A program made the translations under genes and the position numbers. The notes under the pieces were generated by a model. That model did not search any database. It worked only from the letters and a program-made list of their open reading frames with translations, and was not told where the DNA came from. From assembly GCA_002633025.1 (NCBI GenBank), contig NMRB01000378.1:262988-326987 (forward strand): a stretch of 64,000 bases of DNA, written 5' to 3'. Below are positions 21,501-31,953 of this stretch, piece after piece (positions within the stretch are counted from its first letter, which is position 1; every line of letters begins with the position of its first letter). This DNA comes from Notospermus geniculatus. Lineage: Eukaryota; Nemertea; Pilidiophora; Heteronemertea; Lineidae.

Positions 21501-22471
21501 TTCACAATCCACTGATCCGATTCCGAATGATAACCTTGTTGATCCACTGCAACCGGACCGAGAAATGCATCGCCTGGATCATCGTAATCGAGTAAGTCGG
21601 ACTGAGAGACCTCCCGAACACCAGACGACTTAGACTGTGACTGGGCAGCACTTTTTCTAGACACCAGACCGAAATGTCCCTTGTAACCACACTTGGAACA
21701 GTTCTTGTCTCTTGCTGGGCAAATCTTGCGATCATGAGAGCCCCTTCCACAGTACTGGCACGAGTCACCAGGCGGCCCTGAACCACCGCCAGAACTCTGA
21801 CGACCACCCGGTTTCTTCTTCGGTTTGTGTTTCGAGCGCTTCTTGCTAGGCTTTTGCTGTTCGTTCAAGGCAGCGACATCTGCCGGTTTGCTGGTCGACG
21901 AACTGGCCGCACCTTTCCCAATCTCCTGCATACGAGAGTCCGTGACTTCATATGACCGGCACACTCGAAGTGCCTTTTCTAGGGTCAGATTCGTTTCATA
22001 CAACAGTTTCTTCTGCGCAGCCGAGTCCTTGATACCCATGAGCAGTCTATCTCTGATCAGAGAATCCTTCAAATCACCGAAGTTACAATGTTCCGAAAGC
22101 TTGAGGAGATCAGCATAAAGGTCATCTACCTTCTCTCCCGGCTTTTGCACCCGAAGATTGAACAGGTACCGCTCATACGTTTCGTTTTTAGCTCCAACAC
22201 ACAGTGTCCTCATTTTCGTCATGACTGTTGTGATGTCAGTTTTGTCCTCACCCGTCGCAAATGTGAGCGAGTTGTAGGCTTTGAGCGCGCTCTTCGAGAA
22301 GCACGTAAGCAGCGTAGCAGTCTGTATGGCTGAGGCCTTCTTCGAAAGTTCTGAACAGAGTGAATAATTAGTCCATACCTGTTCAAAGAGTTCCCAATCC
22401 TGAGCACGATTTTGATTCGACACCGAGAGATCGAATTTTTCGGGAAAGGGAATACGACCGCCACATGCCAT
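18575..22471 (-). CDS. Gypsy gag-pol polyprotein, intact 1298-codon frame
   Basis: Single frame without stops. Order: gag-like region (1-230); CCHC zinc knuckle CQYCGRGSHDRKIC (238-251) plus a second knuckle lacking its last Cys; aspartic protease FRVDTGAD (334-341); reverse transcriptase with FSKLDANRGF and the catalytic MDDL (608-611) where YIDD is more usual; RNase H (VTADSSSYG about 753, then E and D positions); integrase with an H2C2 zinc-binding segment (HEGHQG...CRICSK, 981-1018) and a DDE core (D1044, D1097, E1131). No envelope-like frame follows. Gag and pol are fused without frameshift, a pattern seen in Mag-like Gypsy lineages. Its intactness suggests recent insertion. Confidence 0.93.
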   Translation of the reverse strand: MACGGRIPFPEKFDLSVSNQNRAQDWELFEQVWTNYSLCSELSKKASAIQTATLLTCFSKSALKAYNSLTFATGEDKTDITTVMTKMRTLCVGAKNETYERYLFNLRVQKPGEKVDDLYADLLKLSEHCNFGDLKDSLIRDRLLMGIKDSAAQKKLLYETNLTLEKALRVCRSYEVTDSRMQEIGKGAASSSTSKPADVAALNEQQKPSKKRSKHKPKKKPGGRQSSGGGSGPPGDSCQYCGRGSHDRKICPARDKNCSKCGYKGHFGLVSRKSAAQSQSKSSGVREVSQSDLLDYDDPGDAFLGPVAVDQQGYHSESDQWIVKLNVDGTPMSFRVDTGADVNVISRSVYEKHFKYKMLFPTRRTLRGPDRKPLPTLGTFKCTIRRKNGAKPVQTEIYVIEGGASALLSRYTSCDLDIVQLNVGSIDDYPQLFSGLGEMPHPCQIKMREDAKPFAVPVPRRIAIPLMPKVKQELDRLESLGVIRKVTQPTDWCAPIVVVPKRNGNIRVCCDFTKLNESVLRERHQLPTVDHVLGQMAGAKVFSKLDANRGFHQIRLADEESQLRTTFITPFGRYCYQRLPFGINSGPEHYQRQIHSILRGLEGVVCIMDDLVVFGKTVEEHDERLEKVLQKLAEAGVTLNRAKCVFRVPEITFAGHVVGEHGIKVDPSKVQAISQLPTPLNVQDLRRFMGMVNHLGKFLPDLATHSEPLRQLLSAKNTWAWGPVQDNAFQKIKDLICAAPVLMLYDPSREIRVTADSSSYGLGAVIRQKDSDDQWKPVAFASRSLAPAETRYAQIEKEALASTWACCRFEDFLIGLHFKLETDHKPLISLLGSKSLDELPPRIQRMRMRLMRFSYDIEYVPGSQLYIADTLSRAPTTPAREGGDEDLSQLTNAYVDLIMENLPATDCRLQQIREHQLEDELCRQLCSYVENGWPAKCQLTSLLQQYWSYQADLTIVQGLLLYRSRIFVPSSLRLEMLDRLHEGHQGIVKCRQRALQSVWWPSISRQIEDLVKNCRICSKASRNQMEPLRPSVMPTRPWQKVATDLCEFRKAQYLVVVDFYSRFIEMARLEDLTSQTTITHLKSFFARHGVPETLMSDNGGQYTAAEFASFSQDYGFQHVTMSPLHSSGNGEVERAVKTLKGLLSSAVDPYAALLCYRSTPLPCGFSPAELLYNRRIRSKIPMVPDKLLPAVPDSVVLRGKEENLRMKSKLSFDRSHRARDLPSLENGQEVYLPGRKETGVVDTKVHDRSYIVKTPTGQFRRNRVQINKLPETDSDSPSPKLEAPPTLERTPACDGSVF

Positions 22472-22627
22472 TCCGTCGATGGAATTACCAAACTGACACG
22501 ACCGGACGAAAGTTCGATACTTATACTAGCACTCTGACACCATCTTCTGTTAGGATTGGTGATATTAACGAACACATTCGACGGATTTAACAAACAACAT
22601 CTCTGTATTGACAAGCGGCCATGAGGT

Positions 22628-24110
22628 TTTTTTGGGGGATGCATGTTCACCCAGTGCACCCCCAGCCTACGCCCCTGGTGCGAGGCGTGATGAAGAAGCC
22701 GGTATATTTGGTAATGCATTATTTCTCCGGGCACTGCGGTTTCCTCCTGCTATTATTACTGACCGAAAACCCTTAGCAGCAAATGATACTGGATTTGGCT
22801 CTCATTTCCATTCAATACTTTTATCGCCTGGAAATCTTTTTCATAGGTTGATATTGCCATGGGAATATCACGGCCATGACGTGGTGCTGGTAGATAATCC
22901 AGTGGTGGTAAAAGCGGTGGTGGTGGTGGTGGTGGTGGTAGGGCCAAGCAGAGGAAAATAATGCAGCCTATCCATACTGCCTACTGTCGCAACAAGCTCC
23001 CTCTTTCTATAGCAGTGTCCTACAAACCGGCCTCTTGTATAATCCCCGTAGGCTATCTGCACACGGTATAAAAAACAATTACGTCACATTTATTGCTGTT
23101 GGTGTCACTAATTAAGAAACAAAATTGCATTCACTCGACCAGACGCGTTATGCAAAGTTGTGTAAAGGGTCAGCCCACTTCATTCAAATCATTAATCCTG
23201 CTGCAGGCGGAGCCGATTAAAATGGGCTGGCTTTCTATTCATTATCGTAACGTAACGGTAACGTATAGGTAACTTATACATTGTCACGTGACTGGTAATT
23301 CACCAATCATGGTTGGCGTAGGAGAGCTTCATGGACGTAAAGCCATACGATGTAAGTACACTTTAGTCTTTTACCTACTAAGACATATTGACATTTGGAC
23401 CATAACCTGATTTTTCAACGGAAGTGACGTATTCATGGAGACCAAAGGTTCCTCATTCCACCAAAATCGCACTTCTCAGACGTCGGTCAATGAGATGTTT
23501 GTTTATTTTGGGAGGCCTGTCACCTGTTGGTAATTCATGTCAACAAGAAATATTACCATGATTACTTGCTTTAATTTCCGTTCTCTACAATTGTGTCTAT
23601 ATTCGATGTTATTTCCCGCGTTGTGCTTTCCTCAACTGGGTAATCACCCACCAATACGATATACCCCCCCCCCCCCGGGTGGGTGGGTGGTATCTTATTG
23701 GCCTGCATCTGCATGAAATCCGGGACAGCCTAATCTGATAGTCAAGCGAGACAAGAGCCAATATTCGGAACGTAATCTGAGAACCATACTCGAAACTTGA
23801 CATGTAGCCCTAAAATGATTTATCTTGCAGTTAGATTTGGGTTTTGGCTCTTGTCAGTCGGCTCGAATAGAGGTTCTGGCCAGAACTGGAGCTACATGTA
23901 TCCCTAACCATAGAGCAGGGTTAGGGTTCTTAACCCTAGATCAGGTTTTCGCTCTTTGGCTCTTAAACCAGGTTTTCGTTTTTGACTCAGAGATTCCAGG
24001 CAGGCTTTCCGCTCTTGGCTGTCTGCCTTTGTCTCAGATTAGGGTGTCCCATGAAATCATTGTCGGACGTTTAATGCTTGGTGAATTCATAAGAATCTCT
24101 GTCGTACATG
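22628..24110. other. Gene-free stretch right of the Gypsy element
   Basis: It contains a (GGT)n microsatellite at about 22903-22940 and the repeat-like words 'ccccagcctacgcccctgg' at 22660-22678. No gene is supported. A poly-C tract with GGGT units lies at 23664-23690. Confidence 0.5.
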
Positions 24111-24112
24111 TA

Positions 24113-24380
24113 CAGTACGTTGCACAATTGACCTCCCAGAATCCGCGTACCTCCCTCGGACGTGGCGCGGAAGGTAACCTTCAGTTCATCGCGGATGGTA
24201 CGGGTACGTCACGCGTCTCTGTTGCGTGACGTCGGGTGAATGACGTTACGTCTTCACTGCATGCCTTCCATGACGCCGCGCCACATCCTAGGAAGATACG
24301 AGGATGGTACGAGAATGACGCTGCATGTGGTACGCGGGTGGTGCGCGCCGCAGAAGGGAGGTCAATTGTGCAACGTACTG
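24113..24380. mobile_element. MITE with 25-bp TIRs and TA target duplication, copy 1
   Basis: CAGTACGTTGCACAATTGAC at the left and its complement at the right extend 'ctccc' further inward. TA flanks both ends. A second, diverged copy lies at 51120-51397. It is non-coding despite an overlapping open frame. Confidence 0.8.
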
Positions 24381-24383
24381 TAC

Positions 24384-24929
24384 TTCCGTTTAGTACTGTA
24401 GTTCAAGTGCAAGATTTTTCTCGCAGCTGATTTCGTGTCGAGTACGGTATCCTTTACCGAATCGTCGTACTCCTGGCAAGACTTCCCGAAATACAGACGT
24501 CTCGCCGGGAAATCGTCCGACGTTGCGACTCATACATGTACATCTGCAACCTCCGATGACAAGGGATTTGCGGTCTCACGCTGAGCAGTGTTCGCTCTCC
24601 GGAGACGTCGCGATTTGCATGTAATAGCAATACAATACGAGTGGGCCATCGGAATGCGAATTGTGTTGGAGGGAGAAAACAGTCGTTTTGTACGAAAGTA
24701 AAATGTCAAGGATGTACCTACCAACGGCTACAATGAATCCCCGATGTGTCTAAAAGGAATACACACCTATCTTGACTATAACTTTTAGAATTCATTTTGC
24801 ATTCGTCATGAAATGCTCCATATCATATCACAAAGGGGCATGAGGTGCGAGTTTAAGAAGGTAAAAATACATGTAAAAAACCCTGGGTATGAACGATGTT
24901 TTGTCATTTTATGCATATGACTGCTAGAA
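24384..24929. other. Gene-free stretch
   Basis: Nothing supportable is seen. Confidence 0.5.
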
Positions 24930-25480
24930 ACCACATACTGAAAATCCCCATGAATCCCTTTTGGAGAAAATGTTTTATTAACGTTTGAATATTTGCAACT
25001 GACTTTATCATTCCACCCAAGAACACACACGACAGAGCTTTGTACAGGAGAATGGAAACCGATGTACAGCTAACTTTTGAACAGTTGGATTTACACCCCA
25101 TAAATGTATTACCAATAGATAGAAACATGGTACCTTAGACATGTTAGAAGCAGACGAGCATGTTTTTAATTGTTTTATGTAATAAGAAATGACATTAACA
25201 CAAGAAATTAACACCAAATGGCCAAAATACATAAAAACGCCATTTCGAATTACGTAACTAGGTAAAAACTACTAAAAACATGTTTTTTTTGGAATAAGAG
25301 GCACCGTGTTTCTATCTGTTTGTAATACATTTAATGGGTGTAAATCCAACCATTCAAAAGTTATTTGTACATCCGGTCTCATTCTCCTGTACAAAGTTCA
25401 GTTGATGGGGCCAACGATAAAGTTTAAAAAGCGTGTAAAGTTTTTTCCCCAAGTGGAATTGATGGGGATTTTTACTATGT
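24930..25480. mobile_element. Imperfect inverted-repeat element, arms about 190 bp
   Basis: 24940-25130 is similar to the complement of 25290-25480: 'ggatttacaccccataaatg', 'gtacaggagaatg' and 'aatccccat(g/c)aat' all recur inverted. The arms are diverged, so this is an old element. Confidence 0.65.
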
Positions 25481-25895
25481 GATTGAGGGGTCGTCAACAA
25501 ACATAATGACACATGTTTCATGTATATCTTAATTTTTTCCGGACATAACCCTTCTCCTATCAGTCTATTAAAACGTCTCAGGGACCTTTCAGCTGAGTTC
25601 ATCAAGGAGCAGCTCGTGGATTCAGCGCATCACGTCTATTTCCATCCCATCTAAGAGTAATGAATGGCGAGGACTCGGTTGGGAATCGAACCTGCGGTCA
25701 CTTGATCAAGGTCAAACAACTAGCATCCGGTCTACTGAAAAGTTGTTGATCGTGGTCTGTTTTGAAATTTAGATATTATCGAAAAGTTCGACATTAATAA
25801 TTATATCATTTATTTATCGTTTCGTCTGATGTAAAGATCCAAAGAAAGAAAGAGCACAAAAGTTGACACACAAGATGATATAATAAAGGACGTCG

Positions 25896-25945
25896 TCTTC
25901 CAAAATTTCGCAAATTTTCGACCCCAACCGGGGTCTTCCTCAGGC
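25896..25945 (-). ncRNA. Hammerhead-like motif, copy 3
   Basis: Minus strand: CTGAGGA, A, GACCCC-GGTT-GGGGTC, GAAA, then AATTTGCGAAATT, which can form a short stem, then TTGGAAG. CTGAGGA fits the CUGANGA core. Outer pairing is weaker than in copy 1. Confidence 0.3.
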
Positions 25946-26169
25946 ACTTTCTTGTAAGAGACTACAGAAAAGACTGAGCTGAATCCCAAATGTAGGTCTG
26001 AAGTATCCTGTGCAAACAGGAAGTGTCAAAAATTAAGGTTGAATAGAGGCCAAGCCCCATAATTGGTTGCTGGACCTGATTACAAAGAGAGTGTAATTAG
26101 TGGAAGCTTGATTAGGCTGAAAGAAAAGAGTTTTATAAATTTTGGCATGTGTAATTTATAATGAGCAAA

Positions 26170-26222
26170 CGTATGACAGGAAGATAACAGGTACCTGTCA
26201 TATGTTATCTTCCTGTCATACG
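26170..26222. repeat. Palindrome with 20-bp perfect arms
   Basis: CGTATGACAGGAAGATAACA (26170-26189) and its complement (26203-26222) surround a 13-base centre 'ggtacctgtcata'. Confidence 0.8.
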
Positions 26223-26669
26223 TAAGGCAGAAGACGTCCTCCCTACAGAGGTGGTCAGAGGTCTCAGCAGAATCGGATGGAGTGTAAAGGAATGGCTTGA
26301 TCCGGTCAGACTTCTTCTTCTTGAGAGTCTCTGATCAGGACATTCCCCTTGAGAACACACCCAGATTCGTCGTCACTCGAAGAATAAGGTGATATAAAAA
26401 TGACAGTAAGACTATTGTTTACATTCGCCGCCTTCCGTCACATCAACTTGTGAGAAACTCTGCTGTATGGAGTTGGAGATGTGCATCGTCCCTGTGCCCT
26501 ACATTCATTCTCACAGTATCCTGGCCCTGGTCATTATTTTCTGGCAAAAATGTAGGTCTGGAGATAGTTTGCCAAAAAAAGAATGTACAGTGTGACAAAC
26601 GAAAATGTCTGTATCATTGTTTAAGATGATCATCAAGATTTTGTTTCAGACGTACTCTATTTTCAGACG

Positions 26670-27077
26670 GTGGTGCACCACTGGAGTCTTTTAGCATCAG
26701 ATATACCACTTCGGAATATTACGTCATTTCTCGCCTGTGCTGTAATTTGTTGTCAGCTGAAATGTACAACCTTTGTTGTCCTACCGAACGATTTCGACTC
26801 TGTTTGTCAGATGAGCAGAAGAAGAGGAACGTGTATAGAGAAGAAAGAAGCACTTCAATTTCAAGATGCACTTGTGTCTGGTCATAAGAACAACTTAATC
26901 AATTCCGAGTTTATTGCACAACCTGAATTAAACTTCGGATTACCTAAGCGAGGCTTGTTACCCTACTTGCTAATGCTTTCCTATACAAATTGCTTGATGT
27001 GTGCCTGCTTGCTCAGGTGTGGCTTACGTGAGCTGATGCAATGCTTCTGCGATCTTCAAAATCTGGGCATAGAATAA
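26670..27077 (+). pseudogene. PAN-type exon copy fused to block sequence (unit 2, short copy)
   Basis: It carries the same cysteine module as the 9869 gene (FLACAVICCQLKCTTF, later CQMSRRRGTC). Where the intact copy has its donor, this one reads on through LINSEFIAQPEL to a stop at 27077. Either the donor has been lost or this copy uses an alternative short C-terminus. No second exon follows it. Most likely a decayed or truncated paralogue. Confidence 0.45.
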
Positions 27078-27238
27078 GCAGGCCTACCATGTAAGTCGCG
27101 CTTACAACCACCCCACTGTCAGGTTTAAGAAAGGCTTGGCTTGCGCTTGAAGCCCAAACTGCGCAATACGCGATGAAAAATAAGCCTGGTTTAAGCCACG
27201 CTTATGTCGGGACCGACCGAAATCCAGCTTAAGCCAAG

Positions 27239-27799
27239 TGTGACGATATTTGTACCATACCCTGGTTCAGTATCCCCACTACCCTCCACCAACCAAATCC
27301 ACACAGCAAAACACTTGCTGCAATCCATTATACATGTATATATTGTTCTGTACAGTCTTGTATTATACTCCATTTTGTATTTGTGTTTATTTTGTCACAT
27401 GACCAGTCATGTGACCACTTAAAGGTCCTGAGCCCAGGTTGGGATGCCTTGGTCCTGATTGGTTAATTTCTGATTGGCTTAGGGCCTGGCCAGCTGGCTA
27501 TATAAAGGGGAGCTGGCCAGGGAGAGGGGAGATTCCCATACACTGGGAGCCCAGCTAGACACTAGCACAACACACCACAATACACTCTTTACTCTGTGAT
27601 GAAACGCTCATTAGGGGTAGCATTATCCACAATTGGATGTGTGATGAATTCTGTCATGTATTATATACATTTGTACAGTTATGTCACTGATGTTTAGTTT
27701 TATATCAATACATTAGTAAAAGAACCAAGTTGTTTGCCTGAGTCCTTTTGCTTTGGTGTGAAGAGCAGAGTTGTGAAGGAACCCCACTTTAGTGTTACA
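27239..27799 (+). mobile_element. Solo LTR (561 bp) with 4-bp target duplication
   Basis: It begins TGTGACGATATTTG and ends AGTGTTACA, so it has TG...CA ends. CAAG flanks both sides (27235-27238 and 27800-27803). The homologous site in unit 1 is empty: 'aagccaaggctgaac' at 8622-8636 with one CAAG. Inside are CTATATAAAGG (TATA box, about 27498-27508) and inverted CCAAT-like words, as in a retroviral-type promoter. No internal region or second LTR is present, so it is a product of LTR-LTR recombination. It is not related to the 80-bp LTR piece of the Gypsy element nearby. Confidence 0.85.
27499..27505 (+). promoter_or_regulatory. TATA box of the solo LTR
   Basis: TATATAA sits 260 bp into the LTR, followed by a GC-richer stretch; 'gattggtt' and 'gattggct' boxes lie 25-50 bp upstream. 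Typical LTR U3 layout. Confidence 0.5.
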
Positions 27800-29024
27800 C
27801 AAGGCTGAACAACCGGGCATTAATGGCGAGGACGCGGTTGAGAATCGAACCCGCGGTCACTTGATCAAGGTCAAACAACTGACCTCTGACCACAGAAAAG
27901 TTGTTGATTATGGTCTGTTTTGAAATTTACATATTATGAAAAAGTTTGATATTAATAATTATATCATTTATTTGTCGTTTCGTCTGATGTAAAGTGTATT
28001 AGCATGAAATCAATACGGAAAATATAGCCACAGAGAAAGATCACAAAAATATCATCTCTTATCAAACCACGCTGTGACCACCATTGTTCCGTTCTATTTT
28101 CAATAATTTCAAGCATCAATACTGTCTTTATTTCATGAAAAGAACAATTGTTGAATACACCAAAGGCAGAAGACGTCCTCCCTACAGATGTGGTCAGAGG
28201 ACTCAGCAGAATCGGATGGAGTGTAAAGGAACGGTTTGATCCGGTCAGAGTTCTTCCTCTTGAGAGTCTTTGATCAGGACATTCCCCTTGAGAACACACC
28301 CAGATTCGTCGTCACTCCAAGAATAAGGTGATAAAATGACAGTAAGGCTGTTGTTTACATTCGCCGCCCTCCGTCACATCAACTTGTGAGAAACCCTGCT
28401 GTATGGATGGAGCTGGAGATGCCCATCGCAGAGTGACAAACGAAAATATCATTCTGTATTTGTTGAAAACCGCTTCAGTGCTGGCGGCATTTTGGATTTG
28501 AAGCCTTTTGAAAAAAGCCTTCTCCATAAAACTACTGAAGATACCATGGAACAACACATATGGTTATGTTGGGGGCTTGATGGACTATTTTTTTTGGCAA
28601 TTTTGAAGTTCTAAATATAGTCATGTGGTCACGTGACCTGTTGGATCCTGGATTTTGATGTGTTCATGTGATATTGCAAAAAAAAAACACATTGGAAGGT
28701 CATTTGTAGTCCATTCCTCTTTTTTTTATTGCTATTGCCACCAGGTGTCCTCTTTACAACCCTAAAGGGAAGATTTTGGAACCCAACATCATCGAGCGTG
28801 TGGCAGTGCATCTTTCCGTGCCATCACTCACTGCAGACGCACCACCCGCGCAATCTATACGAAGTCCCAAGTACTAAAACTTCACTCATCAACAAGAGGA
28901 ATCTTTCAAGAGTCTAAAGCACGACCATCAAAATATAGAATGATGGCAGTCGTGATGTTCGAGCATGCAGTGGAAATAACGACCCGCAGGTCCCCATCGG
29001 GGACGCACTGACGGGGAGGTTAAG

Positions 29025-31229
29025 ATGGTCATCAAGGATTTGGTTCAGACGTGTTTTCAGACGGTGGTGCATCACTGGAGTCTTTTAGCATCAGACATGT
29101 CACAGCAGAATGTTACGTCATTTCTCGCCTGTGCTGCAGTTTGTTGTCAGCTGAAATGTACAACCTTTGTTGTCCTCCCGAAAGATTTCGACTCTGTTTG
29201 TCAGATGAGCAGAAGGAGAGGAACGTGTATGGAGAAGAAAGAAGCACTTCAATTTCAAGATGCACGGATGTGTCAGAAAAAGGTAATTTTGTATATAACC
29301 AATGCACACAGTGCTAGAGTTGTTTATAGCACATAGTTTTTAGTATGCTGAATTTCTCAGAAAACAAAATTGACTAAAACTATGTTAAAAAGGTTTCTAA
29401 TCGAATCCACCAACAATCAGCCGGCTGTCAGTCCGTTACTGACAGAGGGCTGGCATGAAATCAGTGAGTTCGAATGTCAATAATTCTTTTTATAATCTCA
29501 TATTCCATGCACAATCCACAATATTTTGTTGGCATATTTTTCAGGAGGAAATTATGTATACCATTCGAAGAAGAGGAAAAAAATTTCTGCCACCTGTTGT
29601 CTTTTTTCGAAAAGCGTCTTTGCCCTCTGAACTGAGACATGGTTGGCTAGCTATACTTAATCCTGTTTTCAGCTGGCAACAAACCAAACTTTTATACATG
29701 CGATCCCAAGTTTATTCTCGATGTCGCAGAAAGGCCGATTATAGTCTTCTGTATCATCATACGGTTCGTCTCAAATTCCCGTACCCAAAGAAAATGCCTA
29801 CTCACATTTTAGTACCGGGCAATACTGCCAGTGAGATTTTACTCTTGAATGTTGTAAATGGTACATTTTCCAAAAAAAATTGATCCCAAAATCCGATATC
29901 TGCTATGTGAAAGGGGACCCCACCGCTTTTGGAGTGGAAGAGAAAATAATTCATTGGCGCAAGAAATTAGGTCTTTTGCAGGGCACTATTTATGACGTGG
30001 TGGGATCAGATAAATCGAACATTCTTGTACTTGAAAATGGTGTCCGCCTTCATCTGAAAGGCATCCCAAGGGCTTTAGTGGGAATGCATCCCTTCGTCTT
30101 GAATCCTAGGGATTAATCCGCTATTTTTTATGTTCATTTAGAGGAATACAAGTATGAACCATTGAAGTACCGTGTCGAATTTAAAAATAAGTTTGACAAA
30201 CGATGCACTGAGACAAGTATTTTTCCTGATCACCACTACGAGGCTGACTTCGATTGTAACTCGAGTTGAACTCGGGCGACTCGAGTTACAAACGAATTGC
30301 AATATCTACCGGAGTTGCCTAACTGTGCAGCAAAGATGGCGTCGAATATACCCGGCCCGACCAACCCACGACCAACCGAGGGTAGCGAAAAACTTACTCG
30401 TCCAAAATGGCTTTCAAACTGGCGGCATGTGAATCGGACGCGGGATATTTTTGTCCAAAAATGGGATTAATGCGTATTATGCTCAGTCAAAAATCGTTGT
30501 TCTTGCCAGAAATAAGTGGGGACAGGGACAGGAGCACTTTTGCCCTTGGTTTTGGGAACATCCACGCAATAAATGGCGATGATGATGGCCTGATCATCTT
30601 CGGTACTCGGGCCAAGGCTTAAACATTTCTACCATGGCAACCATGGTGTACAAATTCATCGTTACTGGTGAATAGTCATTATTTTCATCAAAGATGAAAC
30701 ATACATGTATCATCATTTCATTTGCCCTGTCAGCTGATTATAGCTGATTTTTGTCTATTTAAAACGCCCGCTAAAAGTTGATGTGAACGGCCACATTGGA
30801 AATACACGTACTGAACTGACAACAACGATTTCGCTGATTTTTTAATTCGATTCGGAACCCAGGTAGGCATGCGCATTTTGGGTTTTTGACGTCATAACCG
30901 GTGGCAGATTTCCAACTTGAGTATAAGTTGTCGAGTTACAATCGAAGTCAGCCCGATATGTCAGCCTCTCGGGCTTTGCACTGCAGAAGATTCCTGTTCC
31001 AAAGGAAGGCCTTTTCAAAAACGGATCAGGGAAGTTCACATTTCAAGAAACAAAGCCCTCTTTTCTTCCACTAGCTAATTTGCGTTCTGGATATAAGTAC
31101 CGCGTGTATCACCATGACGGATATTTGATCATTTTTGTACAGTCACCAGGAAATGGGCCAGATCAGAAAGAGATTTTCAGGAAGGTTTATATAGCCGCGT
31201 TTACATTACACAAATTTAACCCGTCTTAA
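29025..31229 (+). pseudogene. Broken paralogue of the PAN-type gene
   Basis: Exon 1 (29025-29282) and the splice sites match the 9869 gene. Exon 2 starts at 29545 (EEIMYTIRRRGKK). A one-base-class frameshift occurs at about 29868-29882 in an A run, a stop follows at 30114-30116 after FVLNPRD, a 710-bp transposon interrupts the frame at 30243-30952, and about 25 bp of coding sequence beside it are missing. The 3' end (31020-31229) is still recognisable and ends in TAA just before a second insertion. Confidence 0.75.
30243..30952. mobile_element. DNA transposon with 22-bp perfect TIRs inside the PAN pseudogene
   Basis: Ends GCTGACTTCGATTGTAACTC (plus two further bases) and the exact complement. 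It is absent from the 9869 gene. It is 710 bp long without a transposase frame, so non-autonomous. The target duplication is not clear because host bases are missing on the right side. Confidence 0.8.
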
Positions 31230-31953
31230 AGTGGTCCTAAACCGCCGGGGCGAGCGAGACAGCCTCGTTTTCATTTTCCCGCGCTACGCCAGTATGAATG
31301 AGCGCCTGTCAATCATCACGTCACGTGATTACTATGGAATTTACTACGCGATCACTGATTGGGCAAGTTCTGATAATTGACAGCTGTGTGACAGCTGATT
31401 GTCAAAGCAACATGGATGCAACCAGTTCACCGAGTCGAGATTTCTCCTCGATTCCGGGGAGTTTTAGCGGATATATTCACGCCTAAGAGTGTTCAATCCG
31501 ACACGAGTGACACCATTGATGACGGTGTCGGCCGGTACATGCATGTATGCCAGGCAAGTTGGTCTTTTCTCAAAAGAAACCACAGAATTCACTGACGTTA
31601 CACCGGCACGGCGGCGAGTTCCGCAGTCCGGCATTATGTTAATGATGCCATACACACAAACAACCTCCTCATCGTCTTAAAACTGAGTTCTTTCTTTATT
31701 ATGAGCCACTTCGATAATGTCTCTGGACAATCCACAGCCGCTGGTCGGCATTTGCTACCTTTTTAGGCCGCCCTTTCCCTTCTTTCACTTCTCGCTTCGG
31801 CATCCTGTCTGCTGCGGTTTGCACGACCATCTCAACTCAGTGAAGGTACGTAGTGCGCATGCTCAGAAGCCAGGAGCGGAAATCGGAAGTTCCATTTTCG
31901 TGGGCGGTGAAAATGATCGGGTGCCAACTTTTGCTTGGCGGTTTAGGACCACT
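31230..31953. mobile_element. TTAA-flanked non-autonomous element (piggyBac-type target)
   Basis: AGTGGTCCTAAACCGCC at the left and its complement GGCGGTTTAGGACCACT at the right. TTAA stands on both sides (31226-31229 and 31954-31957), while unit 1 has one TTAA at 11424-11427. It is 724 bp with no transposase. The TTAA includes the stop codon of the PAN-type frame, so the stop survives the insertion. Confidence 0.85.

Larger units (their letters stand above)
17498..22627 (-). mobile_element. Ty3/Gypsy LTR retrotransposon, inverted, with incomplete LTRs
   Basis: An 80-bp direct repeat beginning 'tgttaggat(g/t)ggtgatatt' flanks the internal region (17498-17577 and 22548-22627). On the minus strand the right copy is followed by TGGTGTCAGAGTGC (22529-22542), a plausible tRNA primer-binding site. 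Right of 22627 the similarity stops abruptly at 'tttttttggggg', so the 5' LTR appears truncated by a later event. The 3' LTR end is not resolved; 17.6-18.5 kb contains other repeat sequence and a gap. Confidence 0.75.
25660..27238 (+). repeat. Segmental duplication, unit 2 short copy
   Basis: 25660-25850 matches 8650-8820. 26226-26460 matches 9012-9250. 26620-27230 carries the PAN-like exon and the tail that matches 8018-8415. Foreign sequence at about 25850-26225 (hammerhead-like motif and palindrome) interrupts it. Confidence 0.8.

Noticed and set aside
22868-23062. Short Thr- or Pro-rich proteins near 22.9 kb
   Set aside because: They are the (GGT)n microsatellite in different frames.
23825-24430. 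Two overlapping open frames as a gene
   Set aside because: The region contains the TA-flanked MITE at 24113-24380; frames cross its ends and differ in the second copy at 51.1-51.4 kb.
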